Origin: Bradyrhizobium sp. CCGUVB1N3
Lineage (GTDB): Bacteria > Pseudomonadota > Alphaproteobacteria > Rhizobiales > Xanthobacteraceae
NCBI RefSeq assembly: GCF_024199925.1
Contig: NZ_JANADR010000001.1
Location: 4,708,501-4,772,500, forward strand
Direction: 5' to 3'
DNA length: 64,000 nt
Shown: positions 17,832 to 26,279 of the stretch, one piece after another
Layout of the letters: each line of letters begins with the position of its first letter
How positions within the stretch are numbered: the first letter of the stretch is position 1
The notes under the pieces: model-generated
Seen by the model: the letters and a program-made list of their open reading frames with translations, nothing else
Told to the model about the DNA's origin: nothing
Database searches by the model: none
Translations under genes and position numbers: made by a program

Positions 17832-19907
17832 TCATCGGCTCGTGTTGGCGCCAGTGACGTGATCGCGCGTGCGGGCCTCAATGACGCGATTGCTGAAATA
17901 ATTCGCCGCAAGGCCAATCGCGAGCGTCGCGAGCGATCCGCCGAAGCCCGGGATCACGCTGCCCGCCACCGCCGACAATCCCTTCGACAGCAGCTGAAGC
18001 GTCGAGTCGTTGGCGAACATCCCGGGCAAGGCGTCGAAGATGGTATGGAACTGGGTGAGCCCGCGCGCGCCGTCGACGATCTGGAAGAAATTGGAGAGTG
18101 CCGGATTCGAGCTGATGACATTGGCGGGGATCAGCCCGCGGATATTGTCGAGGATCTGGATATTTTCCGGCGACACCAGCTGCTTGACGTTGAAATTCTG
18201 CAGCTGCTTGGCGGCATCGAGCACCTGCTGGGTGTTCGCCGGATCGGCACGCAGCTGCGGTGAGGTCAATAGCTTCTGCACCTCTCCCAGGAATTGGGAC
18301 AGATTGGGCGGCGCGGGCGTGGCAACGTTGTTGTTGATCACCTGGACCGCGGCGCTGTTGCCGATGCCGAGCGCGCCGAGGATCGAGGAGATCCAGCCGG
18401 CGATCTTGGTATTGTCCGCGGCCTTGATGGTCTGCGAGCCGCTCGCCCTGAGATCGTCCGATGTCGCGGACAGGCGATCGCGCGACAGCGGTCGCGGCTG
18501 CGGCCGGGCGAACGCGGCCTGGGTCGCTGCATCGAGAGTGCCCGTCGGGGGAACGTTGTTGTCGGCCTGGAACGCCAGCAGCGCCTCGCGCGTCAGCGTG
18601 CCGAACTGGCCGTCGATCTCGCCCAGCGAATAGCCAAGCTCGGTCAGCTTCCGCTGCAGGCCCTCGACCAGCGCGCCCTTGTCGCCGAACCTGAGTTCGA
18701 TCGCCTGGACGGGGGTCGTTTGCAGCTCCCGCGGCGCGATGTCCGGGCTACTGATCTCTGGTGCTTCCGCCCATCCGAGCGCCGTCTGACGGATTTCGGC
18801 GAGCCGGTTGAGCCAGCCGCGGCCGAACGTGTCGAAGATGGGAAGGCCGCGCAGATAGGATTCGTAAGCCGAGCAGTAGTCCTCGACCAGCATCTTCTGA
18901 TCGGCGGCAAGGCAGGCGTCGATGGTGGACGAACCCATGCGTCCGTCCACAGTGAGCCCGTTCTGCCCACGGCCCAAGACCTGCTGCAACAAACGGATGC
19001 CGCGCGTCGTCCCGCTCAGGACGGCCGTGTTGTAGACGACCTGGGCGGCCGGCAGCGGAATCTCGTCGCCATGCACCGGCGTCCAGTAATTGGCGCGGAA
19101 GATCTGCAGCGCCTCGTCCCGCGTGAGGTTTCGCACGTCATCGGCGGTGACAGGCGCGTGCCGCCAGGCCGACAGATCCTTCAGCGTGATGCCCATGTTG
19201 GTCGGGCCGCCGGGATCGCGCGGATGATTGGTGTAGCCGCCCTCCCATTTCTCGATGAGGGCGTGCACCTTCTCGAAATTTCCGAGCGCGATGTCGCCTT
19301 GCAGGGGCGACCCGCCGCCGCGCGTTTCCATCAGCCGGCTTGGCACCGGCCGGCCGTTCTGGATGCCCCTCACGGAGCTCCAGTCGATACCCGTCTCGAG
19401 ATCGTCGGGTTTGACGTCGATCTCGAAATGCATGGTGTCCTTGACACTGTTCCAGTTGCCGCCCCACTCGAACACCCGCTTCTTGTTGACCGTCCTGATC
19501 GCAAGCGCGTCGTCGATCATGGCTTGCGTCATGTCGGTGTCGGCAAGGGCACGCTTGACGTCCTGGGCGCGCAGATCCTGCGTTGGCTGGTCGGAAAAGC
19601 GGACCTTGCGCTGGTCCGGGGTCTCCTTGTACGGGTTCGTATTCCAGTTGATGTCGAGTGCGATGCCGTAGGCGTGCAGGCTCTTCTCGGTACCGCCGGT
19701 GATGGCGCGGCAGTTATAGCTGTCGGTGTCGGCCGTCCTGATGTTGTAGCCGTGCGCTCCCAGCACCATCGCCAGCGCCTGCCAGGCGTCAGCCGTCGGC
19801 GGAGCGACGAGGATCTCGTCGGGACCAAACGCGATGCGGACCATCGCATGCTCGGCGCACTCGAACGACTTCCAGTTTACGCGCTGTTGGGCGGTCGATT
19901 CACTCAT
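17832..19907 (-). CDS. Multidomain peptidoglycan hydrolase (M15-like peptidase + GH108 muramidase + binding domain)
   Basis: 691 residues. Residues 1-165 look like an M15 D-Ala-D-Ala peptidase with zinc-ligand candidates H78 and D85 (LHAYGIALDIN) and H160 (MHFEID). Residues 208-375 look like GH108 lysozyme plus PG_binding_3, with the catalytic Glu at about 222 (EKWEGGYTNHPRDPGGPTN) and VYNTAVLSGTTRGIRLLQ. Residues 405-465 are a PG_binding_1 repeat (GEIDGQFGTLTREALLAFQ). Residues 470-691 are the C-terminal module shared with the previous gene (WISSILGALGIGNSA, SVIPGFGGSLATLAIGLAANYF, VTGAN). The enzyme would cut both peptide and glycan bonds. No signal peptide is visible. It precedes its paralogue by 70 bp, probably as an operon. 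Confidence 0.85.
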   Translation of the reverse strand: MSESTAQQRVNWKSFECAEHAMVRIAFGPDEILVAPPTADAWQALAMVLGAHGYNIRTADTDSYNCRAITGGTEKSLHAYGIALDINWNTNPYKETPDQRKVRFSDQPTQDLRAQDVKRALADTDMTQAMIDDALAIRTVNKKRVFEWGGNWNSVKDTMHFEIDVKPDDLETGIDWSSVRGIQNGRPVPSRLMETRGGGSPLQGDIALGNFEKVHALIEKWEGGYTNHPRDPGGPTNMGITLKDLSAWRHAPVTADDVRNLTRDEALQIFRANYWTPVHGDEIPLPAAQVVYNTAVLSGTTRGIRLLQQVLGRGQNGLTVDGRMGSSTIDACLAADQKMLVEDYCSAYESYLRGLPIFDTFGRGWLNRLAEIRQTALGWAEAPEISSPDIAPRELQTTPVQAIELRFGDKGALVEGLQRKLTELGYSLGEIDGQFGTLTREALLAFQADNNVPPTGTLDAATQAAFARPQPRPLSRDRLSATSDDLRASGSQTIKAADNTKIAGWISSILGALGIGNSAAVQVINNNVATPAPPNLSQFLGEVQKLLTSPQLRADPANTQQVLDAAKQLQNFNVKQLVSPENIQILDNIRGLIPANVISSNPALSNFFQIVDGARGLTQFHTIFDALPGMFANDSTLQLLSKGLSAVAGSVIPGFGGSLATLAIGLAANYFSNRVIEARTRDHVTGANTSR

Positions 19908-20248
19908 GCAGCCCCCTCCATCGCCTGCCCGTCAGCCACGGCACGGACCCGAGACAGGGATACGCCCTCTAAAAAAATCTGCGTGCCGCGTGGGCAATCC
20001 GGCCCTTGAAATCAAAACGGCCGTCTTCGAAATGGGTCGCCTTCCAAATGCAACCTTAGGCTACAACAGGGACCGTCACACCGCGTGTGAACTGGATCAC
20101 TTGCGGCAAATCGTCCATGCGACCTCACGCGGGGCCGCACGCGTTCGCCGCACGGGGCGGCGCAGGGCGCCGCAACTTTGCAGGTGGCAGGCAAGCCATC
20201 CCGCGATCACCGCCGGGACCGACGGCCGCAACACCGGCGTTCAATCTA
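19908..20248. other. Non-coding stretch upstream of the peptidoglycan hydrolase
   Basis: No gene or RNA is recognisable. It should carry the promoter for the minus-strand hydrolase pair, with GGAGGGGGC (19911-19919 read on the minus strand) as ribosome-binding site just ahead of the ATG at 19907. I see no convincing -35/-10 pair. The small frames here have no supporting start signals. Confidence 0.4.
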
Positions 20249-20360
20249 AAATATCGAAAACAATCCCATGCCAGGTCGAACGGCGGCCGGTGCGAGGCAT
20301 TGCGGATTTTACCGACGCGTCGGGCAAATCAGGCCGCCGTTCCATCATTGGCGACGATCG
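20249..20360 (+). repeat. Dispersed repeat, copy 2
   Basis: Second copy of the repeat at 430-550, in the same orientation, with shared blocks ATCGAAAACAA, CCCATGC, GATTTTAC and CGCGTCGGGCAAATCAG and a short internal deletion. The two copies bracket the envelope-gene region of the window. Confidence 0.65.
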
Positions 20361-20396
20361 AGCATGTGGAGGGCTCGGTGTCTCCGAGGGACGATC

Positions 20397-20888
20397 TCAG
20401 TTGCTGACCCGGTCCAGCTCGACGGACACTTCGGAGGCCCAGGCCCCCGGCGATTCCAATGCAAACGATTGATGATTGGCTTTGGTGCGGATGGTCACGA
20501 AAGCGGCGACGGTGTTGCCTTCAATCCTTGCTTCGACAAGTCCGTCCGAACTCGTCCCGGTGATCTTGCCGCCCTGGCGATACTCGCTCTCAAACCAGTT
20601 ACCTGAAATTGTGGAGCCGTCCTGCTCGATCTCTGCGGATAGCAGCATCTTGTAGGCATCGCTCGCGCATTTCAGCTCGAAGCTCATGGACTTTTCGGGC
20701 TTCTTGACCACGTAGCTTGCCTTGCAACGAATTCGTTCGCGGCCTCCCTCCGACAGCTTCATGGAACCATTCCCGGACCACGCCCCGGCAAGACCGTCGA
20801 TCGCTGCGCTCGCATGCGACGACGCGAGCAGCAGACAGCCAAGGACGGCCGCTCCAATCTGCCGCTTGTAACAACCAATTCTGACCAA
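20397..20888 (-). CDS. Small exported protein of unknown function
   Basis: 163 residues from a TTG at 20888, preceded by GGGAG and GAGAG. No other start keeps the signal peptide. Residues 10-29 are a clear signal sequence (IGAAVLGCLLLASSHASA, cleavage before AIDGLAGAWSG). The mature part has GAWSGNGSMKLSEGGRERIRC and later GNWFESEYRQGGKITG, alternating strands suggesting a small beta-barrel or lipocalin-like fold. I do not recognise the family with certainty. It stands alone, 490 bp from the hydrolase pair. Confidence 0.65.
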   Translation of the reverse strand: MVRIGCYKRQIGAAVLGCLLLASSHASAAIDGLAGAWSGNGSMKLSEGGRERIRCKASYVVKKPEKSMSFELKCASDAYKMLLSAEIEQDGSTISGNWFESEYRQGGKITGTSSDGLVEARIEGNTVAAFVTIRTKANHQSFALESPGAWASEVSVELDRVSN

Positions 20889-21045
20889 CGCTCTCTACTC
20901 CCTGAACGCCAAAAGCCTTCGATTCGGCTATTACTCCGGAATAAGTGTCCGAAAGATGTTCGTGAGTTTGCTGCTGTTGGCGAGCGGGACGCGAGCAACA
21001 TTCCGCAACAAGAAAACGCGGGCGCGCGGAAGACGCGAAAATCGC

Positions 21046-22293
21046 TCAAGCAAAACGATCAGGCCGAAAGGCGTCGAGATTCGGAGCGTCATTCCGCTTT
21101 TCGATGAGGCTTGCAACGATGCGGCTCGTGACGCCAGCCAAGGTCATGCCGAGATGTCCATGGCCAAAAGCGTGGATCAGGTTCGGATAGCGTCGGCTGG
21201 GTCCAATGACCGGCAGGGAATCGGGAAGAGAGGGCCGAAAGCCGAGCCATCGCGATTGAACGGGTCCGAGATCCGGAAACAGCTTGCGGACGCCTCGCTC
21301 CAGAAGGGCAACCTGGTTCGGATTGAGCGGCGCGGACAGGCCGCCGAGCTCGACCGTTCCCGCGACCCGCAAACGGCCGGCCATGGGCGTGACATAGAAG
21401 CCGAGATCGACCGGGCTGACGGGCCGCTTGATCGGACAGGCGTCCATCGCGAATTCGATGTGGTAGCCGCGCTCCGTGTCGAGGGGAATATTCTCGCCGG
21501 CTTGTTCGGCCAGCGACCGCGACCAGGCGCCGGCGGCAAGGACAACCGTACGCGCTTCGATCGTGCGATCGCGGCATACCAGGCGGATCCGTGCTCCGTC
21601 CTGCGGTTCGAGCCGATCAACACGCGCGCGCTCGAACGAGGCGCCTCTTGCCGCGGCCGCGGCCGCAAGCCGGCTGGTCAGCGCGGCTGGATCGACGGTG
21701 TGAGCCGCATCGGGAAAGAAAATGCCGCCGGCTGCGCGAGGTAGTGCAGGCTCCAGCCTTGCGACCTCTTCCGACGTCAAGCGCTCCTGTCGGACGCCGA
21801 GTTCGCCTCGCAGCCGGGCCCCCCACTCGCCGTCTTCCTGCGGCATTTTTCCCCGATAGAGATAGAGGCAGCCCTCATATCGCAGAAGGTCCGACAATCG
21901 AGCCTGCTCGGCGAGCTCTCGCCAAACCGGCATCGCGTCCTTCAGCAAATCCGCCAGCGCATGTCCGTTGCGGCGCGCGCGGACAGGCATGGATTGCCAA
22001 ACGAAACGCGACAGCCAGGGAACGAGTGCGGGCACGCCGGCCAGCCTGACGGCGAGAGGACTGTCGGGGTTGACGAGCAGGTTCGGCAGATTCCGCAAGA
22101 CGTCGGGGTTGCCGACCGGTGCACAGGCGTAGGGAGCCAGTGTCCCGGCATTGCCGTAGGAGGCGCCCGAACCCGGCTCGTTCGGGTCGACGACGACAAC
22201 CTCACGGCCGTTCTCGGCCAGCCGAAATGCAATCGCAAGGCCGATGATGCCGGCCCCGACGATCGCGACGTCCGTTTTGATCAATTCCGCCAC
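21046..22293 (-). CDS. FAD-dependent oxidoreductase, D-amino-acid dehydrogenase (DadA)-like
   Basis: 415 residues, DAO superfamily. The N-terminal dinucleotide-binding motif is VAIVGAGIIGLAIAFRLAENG (GxGxxG at 13-18), followed by VVVVDPNEPGSGASYGNAGT, which is characteristic of DadA-type dehydrogenases. Near the C-terminus GFRPSLPDSLPVIGPS and AFGHGHLGMTLA complete the FAD site. The substrate is probably an amine or D-amino acid. GTG at 22293 is the start, only 6 bp after the MocR stop, so the two are co-transcribed. Being divergent from the ethanolamine operon, it may oxidise a related amine. That is inference only. Confidence 0.85.
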   Translation of the reverse strand: MAELIKTDVAIVGAGIIGLAIAFRLAENGREVVVVDPNEPGSGASYGNAGTLAPYACAPVGNPDVLRNLPNLLVNPDSPLAVRLAGVPALVPWLSRFVWQSMPVRARRNGHALADLLKDAMPVWRELAEQARLSDLLRYEGCLYLYRGKMPQEDGEWGARLRGELGVRQERLTSEEVARLEPALPRAAGGIFFPDAAHTVDPAALTSRLAAAAAARGASFERARVDRLEPQDGARIRLVCRDRTIEARTVVLAAGAWSRSLAEQAGENIPLDTERGYHIEFAMDACPIKRPVSPVDLGFYVTPMAGRLRVAGTVELGGLSAPLNPNQVALLERGVRKLFPDLGPVQSRWLGFRPSLPDSLPVIGPSRRYPNLIHAFGHGHLGMTLAGVTSRIVASLIEKRNDAPNLDAFRPDRFA

Positions 22294-22299
22294 AACGGC

Positions 22300-23685
22300 T
22301 CAGACCGCGCCCGAGATTTCGAAATGACCTGCATTCAACAGGTCGGTCATGATCGAGAGCGCCTGCCGCAATTCGCCGGATGACGGCGCGGCGCCCACAT
22401 TGATGCGCACGGCATGGGCGAGAGTCTCGCGTCCCACGGCGAACGCATCCGCAGGCAGCACGCCCACGCCGCGCTGACGGCAGGCGCGGGCGAAAGCTGC
22501 GCCGCGCCAGGGCTCGGGCAAATGCAACCAGGCGTGAGGCGACGTCTCCTGGGTCTGAACATCGAATGCCGAGAGCGCATCGCGCAAAATGGCCTGCCGC
22601 CGACGCAGCTCCTCGCGCTGGACGTCGATGATCCGCTTCGCGGTCCCCTCTTCCAGCAGAATGGTGGCAATCAGCGCCGTGAGCGGGCTGATGCTCCAGC
22701 AATCGATCCGCAGGGCGGCTGCGACATTGCCCAGCACCGCGCGCGGCGCGACCACGAATCCATAGCGCAGGCCGGGTGCGATGCATTTCGACAGGCCGCT
22801 GATGTGGACGGTGAGTTCGGGTTCCAGGGCGGCAAAAGATGGAACGACGCGGTCGAGCAGCGGACGGTAAACATCGTCCTCGATGATCAGCACGTTGTGC
22901 CGCCGCGCGATCGCGGCGAGCGCGCGGCGGCGCTCCTCGCTCAATGTGACCGTCGTCGGATTGTGCAAGCTGGGCACGACGAAAACCGCGCGGGGGCGCA
23001 AGGTCGAGCAAGCCAGCTCGAATGCGTCCGGCCGCATGCCCTCCCGGTCAATCGACACGCCACGCAGGTCGACGCCCTGCGACCGGCAAAGGGCGCTGAT
23101 GCCCTGATAGGTGATGGAGTCGGCGAGGACGACATCGTCGATTTGTGTCAAAGCCCGCAACACGCAGGCGAGGCCATGCTGGGCGCCATCGGTCAGAACG
23201 ATGCGACCGGCGTCACCATCGCCCGCCACGCCATTGAGCCAATCCGCCACCGCTGCGCGCGCCCATAGCGGACCTTCAGGGGGATGATAGTCTTGCAAGG
23301 CGCCAAATCGGCGATCCCTGGCGATGTGCGGCAGAAGAAGCGACAGCGCTTCACGATAGGCCGAAGTCGCCGGTCGGTTGACGGACAGGTCGATCAGACC
23401 GGCCTCGTCGCTGGGAGCGGACTTGAACCCGCCCTCCTCCGTCTCCTTGGCGGCGACAAGCGTTCCACGACCAGGACGCGCCTCAACCAGGCCGCGCTGT
23501 TGCAAGGCCGAGAAGGCGCGGGTGACGGTCGTGACGTTGATGCCGAGCAGGCGCGCAATTTCCCGATGCGGCGGCAGCCTGTCGCCTTCAGCCAGTTCGC
23601 CACGGGCAATTCGCTCACCGATGGCATCCGCCAAACGCTGATAAATTGGCCGATCGCTGTTCGGCAATTCCAAATTCTCGAGCAT
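22300..23685 (-). CDS. MocR-type GntR regulator (HTH fused to aminotransferase fold)
   Basis: About 461 residues. The N-terminal GntR winged helix (RPIYQRLADAIGERIARGEL, DRLPPHREIARLLGINVTTVTRAF, GLVEARPGRGTLVA) is followed by a fold-type-I aminotransferase domain with YHPPEGPLWAR, LADSITYQGI, VPSLHNPTTVTLS and SGLSKCIAPGLRYGF, where the Lys of SKCIAPG is the expected PLP-binding residue. Such proteins are PLP-sensing transcription factors that use an amine ligand. Start ATG 23685 is chosen by alignment with the HTH, but ATG at 23736 or 23751 is possible. It is divergent from the ABC/eut operon and co-directional with the FAD oxidoreductase, so it probably controls both. Confidence 0.88.
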   Translation of the reverse strand: MLENLELPNSDRPIYQRLADAIGERIARGELAEGDRLPPHREIARLLGINVTTVTRAFSALQQRGLVEARPGRGTLVAAKETEEGGFKSAPSDEAGLIDLSVNRPATSAYREALSLLLPHIARDRRFGALQDYHPPEGPLWARAAVADWLNGVAGDGDAGRIVLTDGAQHGLACVLRALTQIDDVVLADSITYQGISALCRSQGVDLRGVSIDREGMRPDAFELACSTLRPRAVFVVPSLHNPTTVTLSEERRRALAAIARRHNVLIIEDDVYRPLLDRVVPSFAALEPELTVHISGLSKCIAPGLRYGFVVAPRAVLGNVAAALRIDCWSISPLTALIATILLEEGTAKRIIDVQREELRRRQAILRDALSAFDVQTQETSPHAWLHLPEPWRGAAFARACRQRGVGVLPADAFAVGRETLAHAVRINVGAAPSSGELRQALSIMTDLLNAGHFEISGAV

Positions 23686-23761
23686 TGCTGCCTGGCGCCC
23701 CGAGCGCTCTTGTCCTGACCAAGGCTTTCTTAACATGGAGGAAAGCGTCACACAATCTAAC

Positions 23762-23889
23762 TTGTATGCATGTCATGGAGTATCAACAGCCCAATTATAT
23801 GGCATGATAACTGCCGCAAATTGCACCACAAGTCAGACTTGACGCTATAATTCTCGCATTGTACGGTCACCCAATCCTCAATTGTATGA
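23762..23889. promoter_or_regulatory. Repeated TTGTATG-like boxes in the MocR/ABC intergenic region
   Basis: Four related words occur in one orientation: TTGTATG (23762), TTATATGG (23795), TTGTACGG (23859) and TTGTATGA (23882). MocR proteins typically bind short direct repeats. The spacing is irregular (33, 64, 23 bp), so some may be chance in this AT-richer stretch. Confidence 0.35.
23821..23851 (+). promoter_or_regulatory. Candidate sigma-70 promoter of the importer/eut operon
   Basis: A perfect TATAAT lies at 23846-23851, with TTGCAC at 23821-23826 (19-bp spacer, slightly long). It is 78 bp before the first gene's ATG. The repeats and palindrome around it are where a MocR activator or repressor would act. 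Confidence 0.35.
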
Positions 23890-23902
23890 CCACATAATTG
23901 AG
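23877..23902. promoter_or_regulatory. Inverted repeat CTCAATT…AATTGAG, candidate operator
   Basis: CTCAATT at 23877-23883 and AATTGAG at 23896-23902 are perfect 7-bp arms, and TATG-ACCA-CATA inside extends the symmetry with a one-base offset. It lies 27 bp before the importer ATG, downstream of the candidate -10, so it could be an operator or a leader hairpin. Confidence 0.4.
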
Positions 23903-23928
23903 GCGGGACATCCCTGGGAGGTGGAGCG

Positions 23929-25167
23929 ATGGTTTCGACCGGACAAAGTTCGTCGCTTCGTGAGGCCCTGGCGGACGCACGCCCCGCAACAGGCCCGTTG
24001 GGAGCTTCGGCTGCGATGACGAGCAAGCCCATAGGCGGTCGCGAAAGGGAGCGACAAGGCGACGCCAAATTTGTCGAATTCATCGACGTCGAGAAAACCT
24101 ACGGTCATTTTCATGCCGTCCGCCGGTTGAATTTGAGCATCGGCCGCGGCGAGTTTCTGACGTTCCTCGGACCGTCAGGCTCCGGCAAGACCACGACCCT
24201 GAACATGCTGGCGGGCTTCGAACGTCCGAGCCAGGGCGTGATCACACTCGACGGCAAATCGGTCGACCGCCTGCCGCCCTATGAGCGAAACATCGGCATG
24301 GTGTTCCAGAACTACGCGCTGTTTCCGCACATGAGCGTGGCGGACAACGTCGCCTTCCCGCTTTCGGTGCGAAAGGTACCCAAGGCCGAGATCGGGCCAC
24401 GCGTCACCCGCGCCCTCGAAATGGTGAGGCTGGAACGCTTCAGGGATCGCAAACCGACGCAACTCTCCGGCGGTCAGCAGCAGCGCGTCGCACTCGCCCG
24501 TGCGCTCGTCTTCCAGCCAACCCTCGTTCTGATGGACGAACCCCTCGGCGCGCTCGACAAGAAGCTGCGCGAGCATATGCAGATCGAGTTGAAGCAGATC
24601 CACGAAATGCTCGGCGTCACCATCGTCTATGTGACGCACGACCAGAGCGAAGCGCTGACGATGTCGGATCGCGTCGCCATCTTCGAGAACGGCGCCATCG
24701 TTCAGATCGGAACGCCGGACGGGCTTTACAACGAGCCGGCGACCGCATTCGTCGCCAGCTTCATCGGTGAAAACAACGCGCTGGATGGCATCGTCGAACG
24801 CGTCGATGGCGATCAATGCCTTGTCACGCTGCCCACGGGATTGAGGACGACCGCCATGGCGATCGGAGACATTCGTCCCGGCGCACCAGTCCAGTTGGCG
24901 GTCCGGCCCGAACGGATCGCCGGCGCCGGCGACCATTCTGACAATCGCTTTCAGGCGACGGTCGACGGCCGGATCTATCACGGCGACCATCAACGCCTGC
25001 TCGCGCGTCTGCCGAGCGGGCAGGTCCTGACAGTCAAGATCGGCCCCGACGCAACAATGGCGACGGGCGAAGCGATCGATCTTGGCTGGCGCACGGCCGA
25101 TTGCCGGGCTTTTCCGGCAGGCGTCGCCCCGGACGGCATTACCGCGAACACAGGGAGCGTTTCATGA
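23929..25167 (+). CDS. ABC importer ATP-binding protein (PotA-like)
   Basis: 412 residues. Walker A GPSGSGKT at 81-88, Q-loop VFQNYALFPHMSV, signature QLSGGQQQRVALARAL, Walker B LVLMDEPLGALD, H-loop VYVTHDQSEAL, then a TOBE-type C-terminal regulatory domain (VQLAVRPERI). This is the PotA/FbpC class that energises import of polyamines and other small cations. The start ATG at 23929 is preceded by GGGAGGTGGAG. The N-terminus is about 45 residues longer than usual before the core domain, and ATG at residue 30 is an alternative. First gene of a six-gene operon ending in eutC; its stop overlaps the next start (ATGA). Confidence 0.92.
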   Translation: MVSTGQSSSLREALADARPATGPLGASAAMTSKPIGGRERERQGDAKFVEFIDVEKTYGHFHAVRRLNLSIGRGEFLTFLGPSGSGKTTTLNMLAGFERPSQGVITLDGKSVDRLPPYERNIGMVFQNYALFPHMSVADNVAFPLSVRKVPKAEIGPRVTRALEMVRLERFRDRKPTQLSGGQQQRVALARALVFQPTLVLMDEPLGALDKKLREHMQIELKQIHEMLGVTIVYVTHDQSEALTMSDRVAIFENGAIVQIGTPDGLYNEPATAFVASFIGENNALDGIVERVDGDQCLVTLPTGLRTTAMAIGDIRPGAPVQLAVRPERIAGAGDHSDNRFQATVDGRIYHGDHQRLLARLPSGQVLTVKIGPDATMATGEAIDLGWRTADCRAFPAGVAPDGITANTGSVS

Positions 25168-26213
25168 AGCTGACCTACAGGACGACCTTGCTTGCCTTGG
25201 CAAGCGCTGCGATCATTTCGCAGATTCAGCCCGCCAGCGCCGCAGAACTCACCGTGATGGCGACCGGCGGCGAATGGCAGACGGCGCTACGGAAGGCCTG
25301 GTTCGAGCCGTTCGCCAAGAAGATGGGCGTCCAGTTCAACGAGCAGGAATACACGGGCGAACTCGGCAAGATCAAAGCGATGGTCGAGACCGGCAACGTA
25401 CCGATCGACCTCGTGACCGTTGAGACCTCGACCGTCCTTCAAGGCTGCGACGCCGGCGTGCTGATCCGCCTCGACTATTCGAAGGTGGCCGATCGCTCGC
25501 GGTTCCTGCCCGGTACCGCTTTGGACTGCGGCGTCGGCATCGACGTCTATGGTGATGTGCTGGCTTACGACACCACCGTGCTGAAAGAGCCGCCGACGTC
25601 AGTGCTCGATATCTTCGACACCAAGAAATTCCCCGGCAAGCGCGCCATGCGCAAGGCGCCGGCGCAAAATCTCGAATGGGCGCTGATGGCCGACGGCGTG
25701 CCGATCGCCGACGTCTACAAGGTGCTGGGAACGCCTGCCGGGGTCGACCGCGCTTTCAAGAAGCTCGATACAATCAAGAAAGATATCGTCTGGTGGGAAG
25801 CCGGCGCACAGCCGCCGCAATTGCTCGCGTCCAAGGAAGTGGTGATGACGACCGCCTGGAACGGGCGCATTCAAAACGCGATCGACAAGGACAAGCGTCC
25901 GTTCGCCATCGTCTGGGACAATCAGATCGTCGAATACGACATGATTGCCATTCCGAAGGGCGCAAAGAATCTCGACCTCGCCTACAAATATCTCGCCTAT
26001 GCGGCCGAGCCCGAGGTGAGCGCGCAACTCGGCAGCCATATCCCCTATGGTCCGGTGATGGCGGATGCGACGCCGTTCGTTCCCAAGGATGTGCTGCCGA
26101 AACTGCCGACGGCACCGGACCACATGAAGGCCTATCTGGTCGGTGACGTGGAATTCTGGGGCGATCATGGCGAGGATCTGGTGAAGCGCTTCAACGCCTG
26201 GCTCGCCCAATAG
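25164..26213 (+). CDS. Periplasmic solute-binding protein (PotD-like)
   Basis: 349 residues from ATG at 25164, which overlaps the upstream stop by 4 bp and has GGGAG 6 nt before it. The signal peptide is MKLTYRTTLLALASAAII… with cleavage at about PASA-AELTV. The mature protein follows the extracellular-solute-binding family 1 pattern: LTVMATGGEWQTALRKAW, YTGELGKIKAMVETGNVPID, LAYDTTVL, FDTKKFPGKRAM, WEAGAQPPQLLASKEVVMTTAWNGR. It would capture the substrate for the importer. By position next to eutBC the substrate may be ethanolamine or a precursor. The fold alone does not tell. Confidence 0.9.
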   Translation: MKLTYRTTLLALASAAIISQIQPASAAELTVMATGGEWQTALRKAWFEPFAKKMGVQFNEQEYTGELGKIKAMVETGNVPIDLVTVETSTVLQGCDAGVLIRLDYSKVADRSRFLPGTALDCGVGIDVYGDVLAYDTTVLKEPPTSVLDIFDTKKFPGKRAMRKAPAQNLEWALMADGVPIADVYKVLGTPAGVDRAFKKLDTIKKDIVWWEAGAQPPQLLASKEVVMTTAWNGRIQNAIDKDKRPFAIVWDNQIVEYDMIAIPKGAKNLDLAYKYLAYAAEPEVSAQLGSHIPYGPVMADATPFVPKDVLPKLPTAPDHMKAYLVGDVEFWGDHGEDLVKRFNAWLAQ

Positions 26214-26279
26214 GACGGCGCCGACAACAACGGATCGGGCACCCCTGCCCGATCCCAGCGACCACGCCAGGAGACGTCG

